From Acidobacteriota bacterium (lineage in GTDB: Bacteria > Acidobacteriota > Terriglobia > Terriglobales > Acidobacteriaceae), in assembly GCA_021846275.1 (NCBI GenBank), contig JAJZBZ010000009.1, positions 1-64,000 on the forward strand: 64,000 nucleotides of DNA, read 5' to 3'. Below are positions 38,011 through 46,676 of this stretch, one piece after another. Position numbers and translations under genes: made by a program. Positions within the stretch are counted from its first letter, which is position 1, and every line of letters begins with the position of its first letter. Under the pieces are notes generated by a model, which was given only the letters and a program-made list of their open reading frames with translations, searched no databases and was not told the DNA's origin.

Positions 38011-38708
38011 CCCCGCGCCATCCCTTCGGTGCCGCGCAGATAGCGCCCATCCAGCGCCGCCGCGTCGTCCGCCTCACCCGCCCGCCATCGTTCCAGAGCA
38101 GCCTCCAGCGCCTCCGCCGCGCCCAGCTTCGCCACGCGCACCACGCTCACCTCCTCGGCAACCGTCTCCAGCAACTGCGCCACCGACTCCTCGGCCACCG
38201 CCACCCGCTCCGGCAGCCGCAGTCCATCCTCACCCACCGAAAACTCCCCCGCCGTCACCAGCCGCTCCCGCCACTCGCCGTCCTCGCCGCGCAGCCCCAG
38301 AAACATCTGCCCGCGCCACGCATCCAGCGCCACGCACCCCACTCCCGACACACGCTCCAGCACGCGCAGCCGCGAAACCGCCAGCAGCGGAATCCCGCGC
38401 CCATCCGCCAATCCCTTCGCCGTCCCCACGCCCACGCGAATCCCCGTATAACTGCCCGGCCCATCGACCACCACCACCCCATCGATCTCCTGCGCCGCGC
38501 AGCCCGCCGCCTGCAGCAGTTCGTTGAGCGCCACCAGCAGCCCACCCGCAAACTCACCCGCTGCAAGCGTCTGCTCGCCCAGCAGGCGCAGCCCGGCAGG
38601 CTTCCCATGCGCCGACTCCACATGCGCACGCGCCAGCGTCACGCTCCCCACCGCGCCGCACGTATCGATCCCCACCAGAAGCGCCTGCCGCACACGCTCC
38701 GTGCTCAT
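38007..38708 (-). CDS. tsaB: tRNA threonylcarbamoyladenosine synthesis protein TsaB
   Basis: 233 residues. LLVGIDTCGAVGSVTLA near the N-terminus and GPGSYTGIRVGVGTAKGLA are the ASKHA-fold signatures of TsaB, which scaffolds TsaD and TsaE in making t6A at position 37 of ANN-decoding tRNAs. It overlaps both neighbours by four bases: the MeaB-epimerase fusion upstream (38705-38708) and rimI downstream (38007-38010). Translation of all three genes is therefore likely to be coupled. Confidence 0.93.
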   Translation of the reverse strand: MSTERVRQALLVGIDTCGAVGSVTLARAHVESAHGKPAGLRLLGEQTLAAGEFAGGLLVALNELLQAAGCAAQEIDGVVVVDGPGSYTGIRVGVGTAKGLADGRGIPLLAVSRLRVLERVSGVGCVALDAWRGQMFLGLRGEDGEWRERLVTAGEFSVGEDGLRLPERVAVAEESVAQLLETVAEEVSVVRVAKLGAAEALEAALERWRAGEADDAAALDGRYLRGTEGMARG

Positions 38709-39985
38709 TCCGCCGCCTCCACCAGTTCCAACAAAACTCCGTTCGCCGCCGACGGATGCACAAACACATACCTGTGTCCGCCCGCGCCCACCTGAATCTC
38801 ATCCTTCACCAGCCTCACCCCGCGCTCGCGCAGCCGCTCCACCACTGCCTCCAGACCGCTCACCCGCAGCGCCACATGGTGCAGCCCCTCGCCGCGCCGC
38901 GCAATATACTTCGCAATCGTCGACTCCTCATCCGTCGCCTCCAACAGCTCGATCCGGCTCTCGCCCACCGCCAGCATCGCCACGCGCACCCGCTCCGATG
39001 CCACCGTTTCGCGCCCGCTCGACGCCAACCCCAGCAGCCCATACAACCGCTCCGCCTCATCCAGCGACCGCACGGCAATCCCCAGATGATCGATGACGAT
39101 TGCGGCTCGCTCACCTGCCCATCGCTCACCGGCGCGCCCACTTCGCCGTTCATCCTCGCCACTCCGCCGCGCCACCTCCATCATCGCCGCCAGCAAATCC
39201 TCCACGCCCTCGCCGCGCGTCGCCACCGTCCGCACCATCCTTCGCCGCGCCCGACCGCTCACCGCCTCGCGCAGCGCCTCCGCAGCGGCCATCTCTCGCT
39301 CCAGCTCGTCCATCCCCGCCGCATCCGCCTTGTTCAGCGCCATCACGTCGGCAATCTCCAGCACACCCGCCTTCATCGCCTGCACCCCGTCGCCCATCCC
39401 CGGAGCCAGCACCACCGCCACCGCGTCCGCGCACCGCGCAATCTCCACCTCACCCTGTCCCACGCCCGTGGTCTCAACCAGCAGCGCATCCCACCCCGCC
39501 GCCTCCATCAGCACCAGAGCATTCTCCGCCGCCGCCGCCAGCCCGCCCAGATGCCCGCGCGTCGCCATCGACCGGATAAACACCCCGTCGTCGCCAGCCA
39601 TCTCCCGCATCCGTATCCGATCTCCCAGCACCGCGCCGCCCGTCACCGGACTCGACGGATCCACCGCCAGCACCGCCACCGTTTTCCCTGCCTCACGCAG
39701 CCGCCGCGTCAGCGCCTCCATCAGCGTGCTCTTGCCCGCGCCCGGCGCGCCCGTCAGCCCCAGCCGCACAGCCCGCCGGTCGTCCGTCCGTGCCTCCACG
39801 AGCGCCCGGCAGAGCTTCACCAGATGCTCCGCCCCGCCATTTTCCACCGCCGTCAGCGCGCGCGCCAGCGCACGGCGATCCCCACCGATCAGCGCCGCAG
39901 CCAACTCCCGCTCGCCGGCGTCTTCCATCAATTTCCCGCGCTCGTCCATACCCGCATCCATGCCCGCGCCCCAACCAGCATCCAT
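38705..39985 (-). CDS. MeaB GTPase fused to methylmalonyl-CoA epimerase
   Basis: 426 residues from ATG 39985 (starts at Met 13 or 20 are also possible; no clear ribosome binding site decides). Residues about 22-290 are the MeaB/ArgK G3E GTPase: Walker A GAPGAGKS at 79-86, the DPSSP segment, TTGVGQGEVE and LNKADAAG for guanine recognition. Residues 298-426 form a complete methylmalonyl-CoA epimerase of the glyoxalase fold (IDHLGIAVRSLDEAERLY, LHHVALRVSGLE), with likely metal ligands H300, H369 or H370, and E420. MeaB protects and loads methylmalonyl-CoA mutase; the epimerase makes its (R)-substrate. No mutase gene is in the window. The stop overlaps the tsaB start by four bases. Confidence 0.92.
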   Translation of the reverse strand: MDAGWGAGMDAGMDERGKLMEDAGERELAAALIGGDRRALARALTAVENGGAEHLVKLCRALVEARTDDRRAVRLGLTGAPGAGKSTLMEALTRRLREAGKTVAVLAVDPSSPVTGGAVLGDRIRMREMAGDDGVFIRSMATRGHLGGLAAAAENALVLMEAAGWDALLVETTGVGQGEVEIARCADAVAVVLAPGMGDGVQAMKAGVLEIADVMALNKADAAGMDELEREMAAAEALREAVSGRARRRMVRTVATRGEGVEDLLAAMMEVARRSGEDERRSGRAGERWAGERAAIVIDHLGIAVRSLDEAERLYGLLGLASSGRETVASERVRVAMLAVGESRIELLEATDEESTIAKYIARRGEGLHHVALRVSGLEAVVERLRERGVRLVKDEIQVGAGGHRYVFVHPSAANGVLLELVEAAE

Positions 39986-40190
39986 CAAACTCGCTTAAGC
40001 ATACTGGAGCCACTCGCTTCCGCGCAGCCTCCGACCAGCGCCCGCACCGCATCCGCAGCGGGAACCATTTCCCCATCGGTTTGCGTTATTCCTCAAAACC
40101 TGTTCCACTGGTTTGCGCACCAGCGGAGCCGCAGTTGCGCATCCCCTGCGCATCGCGGCCCGGTCCTACATAATCTCAGGAGACAGCCGT

Positions 40191-42929
40191 ATGTCTAACG
40201 CATTCCGTCGGCGCACTTCCCTTGCCTGCGCCGCACTCTTCGCCGCTCTCGCCGCACCGGCAATTTCCGTCCTCGCCGCCCACGCTCAATCCGTTCCCGT
40301 CGTCACGGGCGACGCCCGCGTCGACAAGCTCCTCAGCCAGATGACCTTCGATGAAAAGATGGCGCTCATTCGCGGCGCATCGGAAGACCCCGCCACCAAC
40401 CAGGGCCAGGCCGGCTACCTCACCGGCGTCCCGCGTCTCCACATTCCGCCGCTGCGCTTCTCTGACGGACCTCCCGGCATCCTCACCCGTTACCCGTCGC
40501 AGGCCGAAACGGCAACCATGGGTCTCGCCGCCACCTTCAGCGCCGTCGACGCCCGCGCCAACGGCCAGGTCGTCGCCCGCGAGGCCAAAGCACTCGGCAT
40601 CGACGTTGTCCTTCAGCCCTTCATCAACATCGACCGCGACATCACCTTCGCCCGCGGCTACAACACCTACGGCGAAGACCCCGTCCTCACCGGAGACATC
40701 GCCGCGTCGTTCATTCGCGGCGTCCAGGGCGAAGACGTCATGGCTCAGGCCAAGCACTACGTCGCCTATGACACCGACGGCGGCAACGTCTTTGTCAGTC
40801 AGCAGGCGCTCCACGAAATCTACGTCTCGCCCTTCATCGACGCCGTGCGCGCCAACGTCTCGTCGATCATGTGCTCCTACAACAAGGTCAACGGCATCGC
40901 CGCCTGCGGCAATCCGAACACGCTCATCACCATCCTCCGCGATCAGGTCGGCTTCAAAGGCTTCGTCACCTCCGACTGGGGCGCCGTCCACGCGCCCGAC
41001 TTCATCAACAACGGCCTCACCATGGAGATGCCCGGTCCCGGACCCAAGGGCAGCCCGCTCGGCTCCATGATCTTCTCCTACTTCACCACCGACAAGCCCG
41101 AGCCGCCCAAGCCGCTCAAGTTCAACACCGCCATGATGGCCGGCTTCTTCGGTCGTCCCCTGCCCGAGGAGCCGCCGTTGAAGCCCTTCGACGTCGGCAC
41201 CTTCGGCTCCGTCCACGACGCCCGCGTCAACTTCTGGAACCTTCGTCAGGAAGGCAAACTCTCTGACGCCACCATCACCCGCGCCGCCGGTTACGTCCTC
41301 TACGAGATGGACCAGTTCGGCTACCTCGACCACCCCACGCCGGGTCAGCTCGCACCCAAAGACCCTCCCGTACACGCCACCGAGGCCAACGCCCGCGCCA
41401 TCCGCAAAACCTCGGACGATGCCGCCGTCCTGCTTAAGAACGACGGCTCCATCCTGCCGCTCAAACCCGCCGATCTCGCCTCCGTCGCCATGATCGGCCC
41501 CGGCGCAGGACAGGTCGTCGCCATCGGCACCGCCGGGGAGCGCTCCATCGGCTTTCCCTGGCGGCAAATCGGCCCCGTTCAGGCCATCCGCACCCTCGAC
41601 CCGTCGGCCAAAATCACCTACGCCGTCGAAGACGACATGACCGGCTCGCCCATCCCCGCCTCGCTCTGGACCAGCAACGGCCAGCCCGGCATCACGCGCA
41701 CCGTGAAGTCAGCCAGCACGACAACCGACTCAACCATCGACTTCACCGTCGCCAATCACAAAGCGCTCCCGGCCAACACCGACGCGACCTGGTCCGGCAC
41801 GCTCCACATCGCTAAAACCGGCTCCTACTGGGTCTATCTCCAGCTTCTCGGCGCGGCCGGCAGCCTGCAAATCGACGGCAAGCCCGCCGCCGCAGCCAAC
41901 GGCCTGCGCGGCGGCGTCCACGGCGACACCGTTCTCGGCGGCAAGGACGGCCTCATGCCCACCACCGACGGCCTCGACAACGTCCGCGTCGCCGTCGATC
42001 TCACCGCCGGAGACCACCCCGTCACCCTCACCGTCACCGGCGACAGCTCCAACCACCCCGAACAGGTCCGCCTCAACTGGATCACACCCGAAGCACGCCA
42101 GGCCAACCATGACGCCGCCATCGCCGCCGCCAAGGCCGCGAAGGTCGCCGTCGTCTTCGCCTGGACGCGCGGCCACCCCGACTTCGCCCTGCCCGGCGAT
42201 CAGGACAAGCTCATCGAAGAGGTCGCCGCCGTCAATCCCAACACCGTCGTCGTCCTCAACGTCTCCCAGCCCGTCGCCCTGCCCTGGCTCTCTCAGGTCA
42301 AAGCCGTGCTCCAGATGTGGTGGCCCGGCGACGAAGGCGGCTGGTCCACGGCAGACATCCTGCTCGGGCGCGTCAGTCCCGCCGGTCGCCTGCCCTTCAC
42401 ATGGGCCAGCAAGCTCACCGACTACCCCGCCACCGACCCGGCTCACCCCGAGCGCACCGCCAAGGGCATCGACGGCAAAACCACCTTCTCCGAAGGCATC
42501 TACGTCGGCTATCGCTGGTTTGACAAGCAGAAGATCGCCCCGCTCTTTCCCTTCGGCTACGGCCTCAGCTACACCCGCTTCGCCTACTCCGGCCTGCACG
42601 TCGCGCCAGCCGCCGACGGCGGACTCAGCGTCAGCTTCACGCTGAAGAACACCGGCTCCATGGCCAGCGATGAAGTCCCGCAGGTCTACCTCGGCCAGCC
42701 GCAGCAGCCGCAATCCGGCGACTTCGCCGTCCACACGCTCGTCGCTTTTGACCGCGTCCACCTCGCCGCCGGTGAATCCCGAACCGTCACCATCGCCGTT
42801 CCCGCGCGCAGGCTCAGCTACTGGTCAGAATCCGCCAGCAAGTGGACCCGCGCCACCGGCCCGCGTCCCGTCCTCGTCGGCGGTTCCTCGCGCAACCTCC
42901 CGCTGGAGACCATGGCCACCATCCAGTAA
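40191..42929 (+). CDS. Secreted GH3 beta-glucosidase with PA14 domain
   Basis: 912 residues from ATG 40191, behind CAGGAGACAGCC. A signal peptide ends near AHAQ (residue 34). The (beta/alpha)8 domain has ASTFARGYNTYGEDP-like residues (FARGYNTYGEDP) and the nucleophile Asp262 in VTSDWGAVH. Inside the C-terminal alpha/beta sandwich sits a PA14 insertion (about residues 500-620; TWSGTLHIAKTGSYWVYLQL). MWWPGDEGG and the fibronectin type III-like tail (EVPQVYLGQP) complete the usual order. It hydrolyses terminal beta-glucosyl or related residues from oligosaccharides outside the cytoplasm. It converges on a minus-strand hydrolase with a long hairpin between. Confidence 0.93.
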   Translation: MSNAFRRRTSLACAALFAALAAPAISVLAAHAQSVPVVTGDARVDKLLSQMTFDEKMALIRGASEDPATNQGQAGYLTGVPRLHIPPLRFSDGPPGILTRYPSQAETATMGLAATFSAVDARANGQVVAREAKALGIDVVLQPFINIDRDITFARGYNTYGEDPVLTGDIAASFIRGVQGEDVMAQAKHYVAYDTDGGNVFVSQQALHEIYVSPFIDAVRANVSSIMCSYNKVNGIAACGNPNTLITILRDQVGFKGFVTSDWGAVHAPDFINNGLTMEMPGPGPKGSPLGSMIFSYFTTDKPEPPKPLKFNTAMMAGFFGRPLPEEPPLKPFDVGTFGSVHDARVNFWNLRQEGKLSDATITRAAGYVLYEMDQFGYLDHPTPGQLAPKDPPVHATEANARAIRKTSDDAAVLLKNDGSILPLKPADLASVAMIGPGAGQVVAIGTAGERSIGFPWRQIGPVQAIRTLDPSAKITYAVEDDMTGSPIPASLWTSNGQPGITRTVKSASTTTDSTIDFTVANHKALPANTDATWSGTLHIAKTGSYWVYLQLLGAAGSLQIDGKPAAAANGLRGGVHGDTVLGGKDGLMPTTDGLDNVRVAVDLTAGDHPVTLTVTGDSSNHPEQVRLNWITPEARQANHDAAIAAAKAAKVAVVFAWTRGHPDFALPGDQDKLIEEVAAVNPNTVVVLNVSQPVALPWLSQVKAVLQMWWPGDEGGWSTADILLGRVSPAGRLPFTWASKLTDYPATDPAHPERTAKGIDGKTTFSEGIYVGYRWFDKQKIAPLFPFGYGLSYTRFAYSGLHVAPAADGGLSVSFTLKNTGSMASDEVPQVYLGQPQQPQSGDFAVHTLVAFDRVHLAAGESRTVTIAVPARRLSYWSESASKWTRATGPRPVLVGGSSRNLPLETMATIQ

Positions 42930-43312
42930 ATCCGCGTTGACCGTGTTCTCAGCGACCAGGCAGAATCCCCGGATTCGGATTTCCGAATCCGGGGATTCTG
43001 CCTGGGATTCATTCGCGATTGCAGGCGCTGGTGAGCTGATCTCGGAAATCCGGACAGGGATTCAGAGGAAGTTCTGCTCTTTGACAGTCGAGGATGGCTG
43101 AGAAGAGGAGAGCCTGTTGTGAAACTGCTTTCATCCTCCGGCCAGAGATGATGCCTGTGCGAGGTTTTGTCGCGCGTCGTGGTGCCTGGATGGCCTGAGG
43201 ATACGATCAAAAGTGGAAGCGGATTCCCGCGGGAATGACAACAGAAAGAGCAAAGCAACCGCTGGGAAGACACACGAGGGTGGCCAGAGAGACGCGGCCT
43301 GGCGCTCGGCGG
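42930..43312. other. Convergent intergenic region with palindrome and composition switch
   Basis: 383 bases between two converging genes. Apart from the 24-bp hairpin at 42956-43005 no gene is supported; an open frame on the minus strand (42818-43273) runs through the palindrome and has no recognisable protein. Base composition of the plus strand changes here from C-rich on the left to G-rich on the right, for genes on both strands. Confidence 0.55.
42956..43005. terminator. 24-bp perfect inverted repeat, possible bidirectional terminator
   Basis: Bases 42956-42979 pair with 42982-43005 without mismatch, separated by two bases (TT). The arm contains AATCCCCGGATTCGG. The hairpin lies 27 bases after the GH3 stop and between converging genes, which suits termination in both directions, but no T tract follows on either strand. 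It could instead be a repeat element or recombination site. Confidence 0.55.
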
Positions 43313-45280
43313 CTATGGGTTGGGGATGACGGGGAGGTCGATGTGGGTGGCGTTCGTGGTGGAGCGCCAGATGCGCTGGGTGGCTTTCTGGAAGTCCGTC
43401 GGCTGAGCGAAGAAGATGCTCGGAACGTAGGTCTGGGGATTGCGGTCGTAGAGCGGAAACCAACTGGACTGGACCTGGATCATGATGCGATGGCCGGGCA
43501 GGAAGAGATGATTCGCCGTGGGCAGCGCGAACTGGTAGTCGAGCGGCTGGTTGGGCGTGAGCGGGGCGGGATGGCTGAGGCTCTGGCGGTAGCGTCCGCG
43601 GAAGATGTCCATGGCGATGGGAAGCTGGTAGCCGCCGAGGGGTGGGTTGCCGGGGACTTCGTCGGGGTAGACATCGATGAGCTTGACGACCCAGTCGGAG
43701 TCGGTGCCGGTGGTGGAGGCGGCGAGGTGAACGATGGGTTCGCCGGAGACGCGCAGAGGGGTGGTGAGCGGGTCGGAGGTCCAGGTGAGCACGTCGGGAC
43801 GGCCGGAGAATTCGCGCTGGTCATCGACCAGCCAGCGAACCCAGGAGAGGTCAGGCGTATAGCCGACGGGCTGGCTGGGTCGCGTGCGGTAGGGGACGGG
43901 ATGGGCGGGGTCGGAGACGTATTCGTCGAAGGCGTTGTCGGTGGCTGTGGGCGCGGCGAAGCTGAGTTTGCCGCCGGAGCGTACGTAGAGCGGCGTGGAG
44001 CGGGGAGTGCAGCCGGCGGCGCAGCCCGAGGGCCAGTCGGAGAGCTGTTGCCAGCGGTTGGCTCCGGTTTCAAAAGCGTTGACGCGGGCGACGGTGAGCG
44101 GCGGCGGATTGTCCTGAAGGAAGTGGGCGAGGAATGGGGCGAGGATCTGCGTGCGGAAATAGAGGCCGGTGTCGCTGTCAAAGGGAATCGCTCCAAGACT
44201 GCTGGCCGACTCAATCTCCTGGCCATGATGCCACGGCCCCAGCGTGAGAAAAAGATTCTTCCGCGCAGAGTCAGCCTGTGCCGCGTTGACGGCCTTCCAG
44301 ACGGCGATGGCACCGTAGATGTCCTCCTGATCCCACAGGCTTGCCACGAGCATCGTGGGGACGGTGAGCGGCTGCCGTGCGAGGATCAAGTCCAGGGCCT
44401 GATCGGACCAGAAGCTGTCATAGGCGGGATGGGCGGAGAGCTTACGCCAGAAGCCGATCTGGTCCATGCCGCGCTCTTTGGCCAGCGCTCCTGCCGTGCC
44501 CGCGCGCATGTAGGTGTCGTAGTCGTCAAAGGTGCTCGTCAGCCAGCGTGCCGTGTTCGCGCGTGTCGCGGTCTGCTCGTAGATATAAGGCAGATTCTGC
44601 TCGCGAAAGGCTCCGTTGTGGAACCAGTCGTCGCCGCGCCAGCCATCGACCATCGGATTCATGGGGATGGCGACCTTGAGCGCGGGGTGTGGGTTGACCA
44701 GCGGCATGAGCGAGAGGAAACCGTCGTAGGAGATGCCGAGGACGCCGACGCGACCGTTGGATTCGGGAATGTTTTTGACCAGCCAGTCGATGGTGTCGTA
44801 GGTGTCGGTCGATTCATCGACGGGAGTGGGGTTGAGCGGGCCGTGGAGCGGGCGGTTCATGACGTAGTCGCCCTCGGAGCCGTATTTGCCGCGAATGTCC
44901 TGGACGACGCGGATGTATCCGCCGGAGAGGATGGCTTCGACGGCGTTGTCGTAACCCCAGAGAGCGGAGCCGAGGTGCATGCTGGGGGAGTTGGCGGTGA
45001 GGACGTCGGCGCTGTATGGGGTGCGGGTGAGCAGGATGCCGACGCGGTGCGCTCCGGTGGGCACGAGGATAACGGTGTGGAGGCGCACGCCGTCGCGCAT
45101 GGGGATCATGGCTTCGCGTCGCTGGTAGTCCATGCCGGTTTGCGTGGGCTGGAAGTGAGCGGGGGTTTCGCTGGGGTAGTCGGGATACTTCGATTGCGCG
45201 CGGGCGGCGTGAGCGGCAAGGACGACAAGCAGAGCGAGCACGGGAGACAGGCGGGCGAAACGAAGCGCAAAACGGGGCAT
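43313..45280 (-). CDS. Secreted CocE/NonD-family alpha/beta hydrolase
   Basis: 655 residues from ATG 45280, preceded by AAGGA on the minus strand; the frame extends to 45556 but without signal-like sequence. A signal peptide ends near ARAQ (residue 29). The X-Pro dipeptidyl-peptidase (S15)-like hydrolase domain has MRDGVRLHTVILVP, the nucleophile elbow GISYDG (Ser184), and LTLGPWHHGQE with the likely histidine. A C-terminal jelly-roll (PepX_C-like) follows from about residue 410. Family members cleave esters or amide bonds of acyl substrates (cocaine esterase, glutaryl acylase); the natural substrate here is unknown. Confidence 0.9.
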   Translation of the reverse strand: MPRFALRFARLSPVLALLVVLAAHAARAQSKYPDYPSETPAHFQPTQTGMDYQRREAMIPMRDGVRLHTVILVPTGAHRVGILLTRTPYSADVLTANSPSMHLGSALWGYDNAVEAILSGGYIRVVQDIRGKYGSEGDYVMNRPLHGPLNPTPVDESTDTYDTIDWLVKNIPESNGRVGVLGISYDGFLSLMPLVNPHPALKVAIPMNPMVDGWRGDDWFHNGAFREQNLPYIYEQTATRANTARWLTSTFDDYDTYMRAGTAGALAKERGMDQIGFWRKLSAHPAYDSFWSDQALDLILARQPLTVPTMLVASLWDQEDIYGAIAVWKAVNAAQADSARKNLFLTLGPWHHGQEIESASSLGAIPFDSDTGLYFRTQILAPFLAHFLQDNPPPLTVARVNAFETGANRWQQLSDWPSGCAAGCTPRSTPLYVRSGGKLSFAAPTATDNAFDEYVSDPAHPVPYRTRPSQPVGYTPDLSWVRWLVDDQREFSGRPDVLTWTSDPLTTPLRVSGEPIVHLAASTTGTDSDWVVKLIDVYPDEVPGNPPLGGYQLPIAMDIFRGRYRQSLSHPAPLTPNQPLDYQFALPTANHLFLPGHRIMIQVQSSWFPLYDRNPQTYVPSIFFAQPTDFQKATQRIWRSTTNATHIDLPVIPNP

Positions 45281-45793
45281 GAAACGGAATCCTTTGCGAA
45301 GCAGGGATGGGAGCAAGGTAGCACGGCGCGGATGAGCGAAGGAAAGATTTTTTCCGAATTGCATGCCATTGCATGAAGCTGTCGGAGGCGGAGCGAGTTC
45401 GGGACGGACGCCTGAGCCTGCCGGACGAGAGCGCGAGGTTTCTGAGCTATCCGCGAGCGGGGAATTTAGCCTGCCGGTGAGGAAAGCGGAGCGGGTGGTC
45501 GGAAGACCTGTTGCCGCGGCGTTGTCGCGATATGGAGATAACGATATATTATTCAATGGTTTGTGCTGTATTTTGACAGGTTAATGGTTTGCTATTAACC
45601 CGGTTACCCCCCCAGGGGGGGTGGTATTAATTTTCTTGCCAACAAAAAACTGGCCAAATGTTTACTGGTTTGCCATCATCGGCTCTTGTCCGGATGGCCG
45701 CGTGAGTGCGTGGGACGGGCGCGTGAAGGATAGTATGGCACAAATGGAAAGAATTGCCCGCCAAGGGGTAAGTAGTCAGGGGTCCGGGGTCAG
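45281..45793. other. AT-richer intergenic scar left of the IS3 remnant
   Basis: 513 bases with no supported gene. The left part carries the promoter of the hydrolase. From about 45530 the sequence becomes clearly AT-richer than the rest of the window and includes a TTAAT/ATTAA inverted pair near 45583-45600 and a perfect CCCCCCCAGGGGGGG palindrome at 45607-45621. The segment ending at 45793 contains AGGGGTCCGGGGTC, a small repeat. It looks like foreign or decayed mobile DNA leading into the transposase fragment. Confidence 0.5.
45607..45621. repeat. Perfect C7-A-G7 palindrome
   Basis: Seven C, one A and seven G form a 15-base palindrome inside an AT-rich stretch. It could be a terminal hairpin of a lost element or a transcription stop; nothing decides between these. 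Confidence 0.6.
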
Positions 45794-46252
45794 TTGTCAG
45801 ATAATGGACCCGAGTTCGTAGCCAAAGACCTGCGGAAATGGCTCGCTGCAACCGGTGCAAAAACCCTGTACATCGAACCCGGCTCCCCCTGGGAGAACGG
45901 CTTCTGTGAAAGCTTCAACTCCAAGCTGCGGGATGAATTCCTGAACGGCGAAATCTTCTATTCCCTGAAGGAAGTACGCGTGCTGGCTGAACGCTGGCGC
46001 GTCTACCTCAACTCCGAGCGGCCACACTCATCGCTGGGCTACAGACCGCCAGCACCGGCGGCGTGGCAGACGGAAGCTTCCCTGCGGCAAGGAAAAGTGG
46101 AAAGCAAACAACGCTTCCCACTTTCCCACACCGCCTGCCACTGCGACGGGCAGATATCTACCTCTCCCGTTGCGCTACTAACCATCTCACCGGTACAAAT
46201 TATCGGGCAGGCCAGTCGTCATGCAGGACTCGCTCTCCGAGGTTTACCCTAA
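45794..46252 (+). pseudogene. IS3-family transposase remnant (OrfB C-terminal part)
   Basis: The frame opens abruptly with SDNGPEF, the second catalytic Asp motif of IS3-type transposases. The catalytic Glu sits in PWENGFCESFNSKLRDEF, with 35 residues between Asp and Glu as expected. HSSLGYRPPAP is the normal end of the domain (near 46050). The first two thirds of OrfB and all of OrfA are missing, since the sequence before 45794 is unrelated, so this is a dead fragment. The last 60 codons after APAAW have no transposase similarity. A hairpin (46094-46105 with 46113-46124) lies in that tail. It marks an old insertion or deletion point between the hydrolase and panD. Confidence 0.85.
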
Positions 46253-46285
46253 AGGCAGGCATTTACCCCGAGGGAAGTGACCAAC

Positions 46286-46627
46286 ATGCGATCTGTACTT
46301 CGTTCCAAGATTCACAACGCCACGGTGACCGAGGCCGACCTCAGTTACATTGGCAGCATCACCATCGATGAAAACCTGCTGGATGCCGTCGGTCTCTGGC
46401 CGGGCGAAAAGGTGCTCGTCGTGAGCAACACGAACGGCGCGCGGCTGGAAACCTACACCATTGCCGGTCCGCGCGGCTCCGGCATCATCTGCATGAACGG
46501 CGCGGCGGCACACCTGATCCAGCGCGGCCATCAGGTGATCATCATGGGCTTTGAACTGACTGACACGCCGGTGCCGACCCTGCAACTTCTGGTGGATGGG
46601 CAGAACAAACCGGCGCGCATGCTGTGA
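46286..46627 (+). CDS. panD: Aspartate 1-decarboxylase
   Basis: 113 residues from ATG 46286 with AGGGAAG eight bases upstream; a GTG three codons earlier (46277) is less likely. The proenzyme cleaves itself at Gly23-Ser24 in YIGSITID to form the pyruvoyl group, then decarboxylates aspartate to beta-alanine for pantothenate and coenzyme A. Other family residues are present ([32 protein letters not shown]). This supplies the pathway that ends with coaD at 8.1 kb, though the genes are far apart. The next gene starts 49 bases downstream. Confidence 0.95.
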   Translation: MRSVLRSKIHNATVTEADLSYIGSITIDENLLDAVGLWPGEKVLVVSNTNGARLETYTIAGPRGSGIICMNGAAAHLIQRGHQVIIMGFELTDTPVPTLQLLVDGQNKPARML

Positions 46628-46676
46628 ACGCGGAGGCGTGATCCGGCATCTGAGTGGGACAGGGGAGGATTTCGCC

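Noticed and set aside
42818-43273. Minus-strand open frame through the palindrome after GH3.
   Set aside because: It runs into the GH3 gene, has no ribosome binding site or family similarity, and is explained by the palindrome.
45363-45584. Short plus-strand frame upstream of the hydrolase.
   Set aside because: No ribosome binding site and no family; it lies in the hydrolase promoter region and AT-rich scar.
42930-45793. Possible replication origin at the composition switch.
   Set aside because: No dnaA, dnaN or gyrase genes nearby and I found no TTATCCACA-type DnaA boxes in the intergenic regions; kept only as a skew observation.
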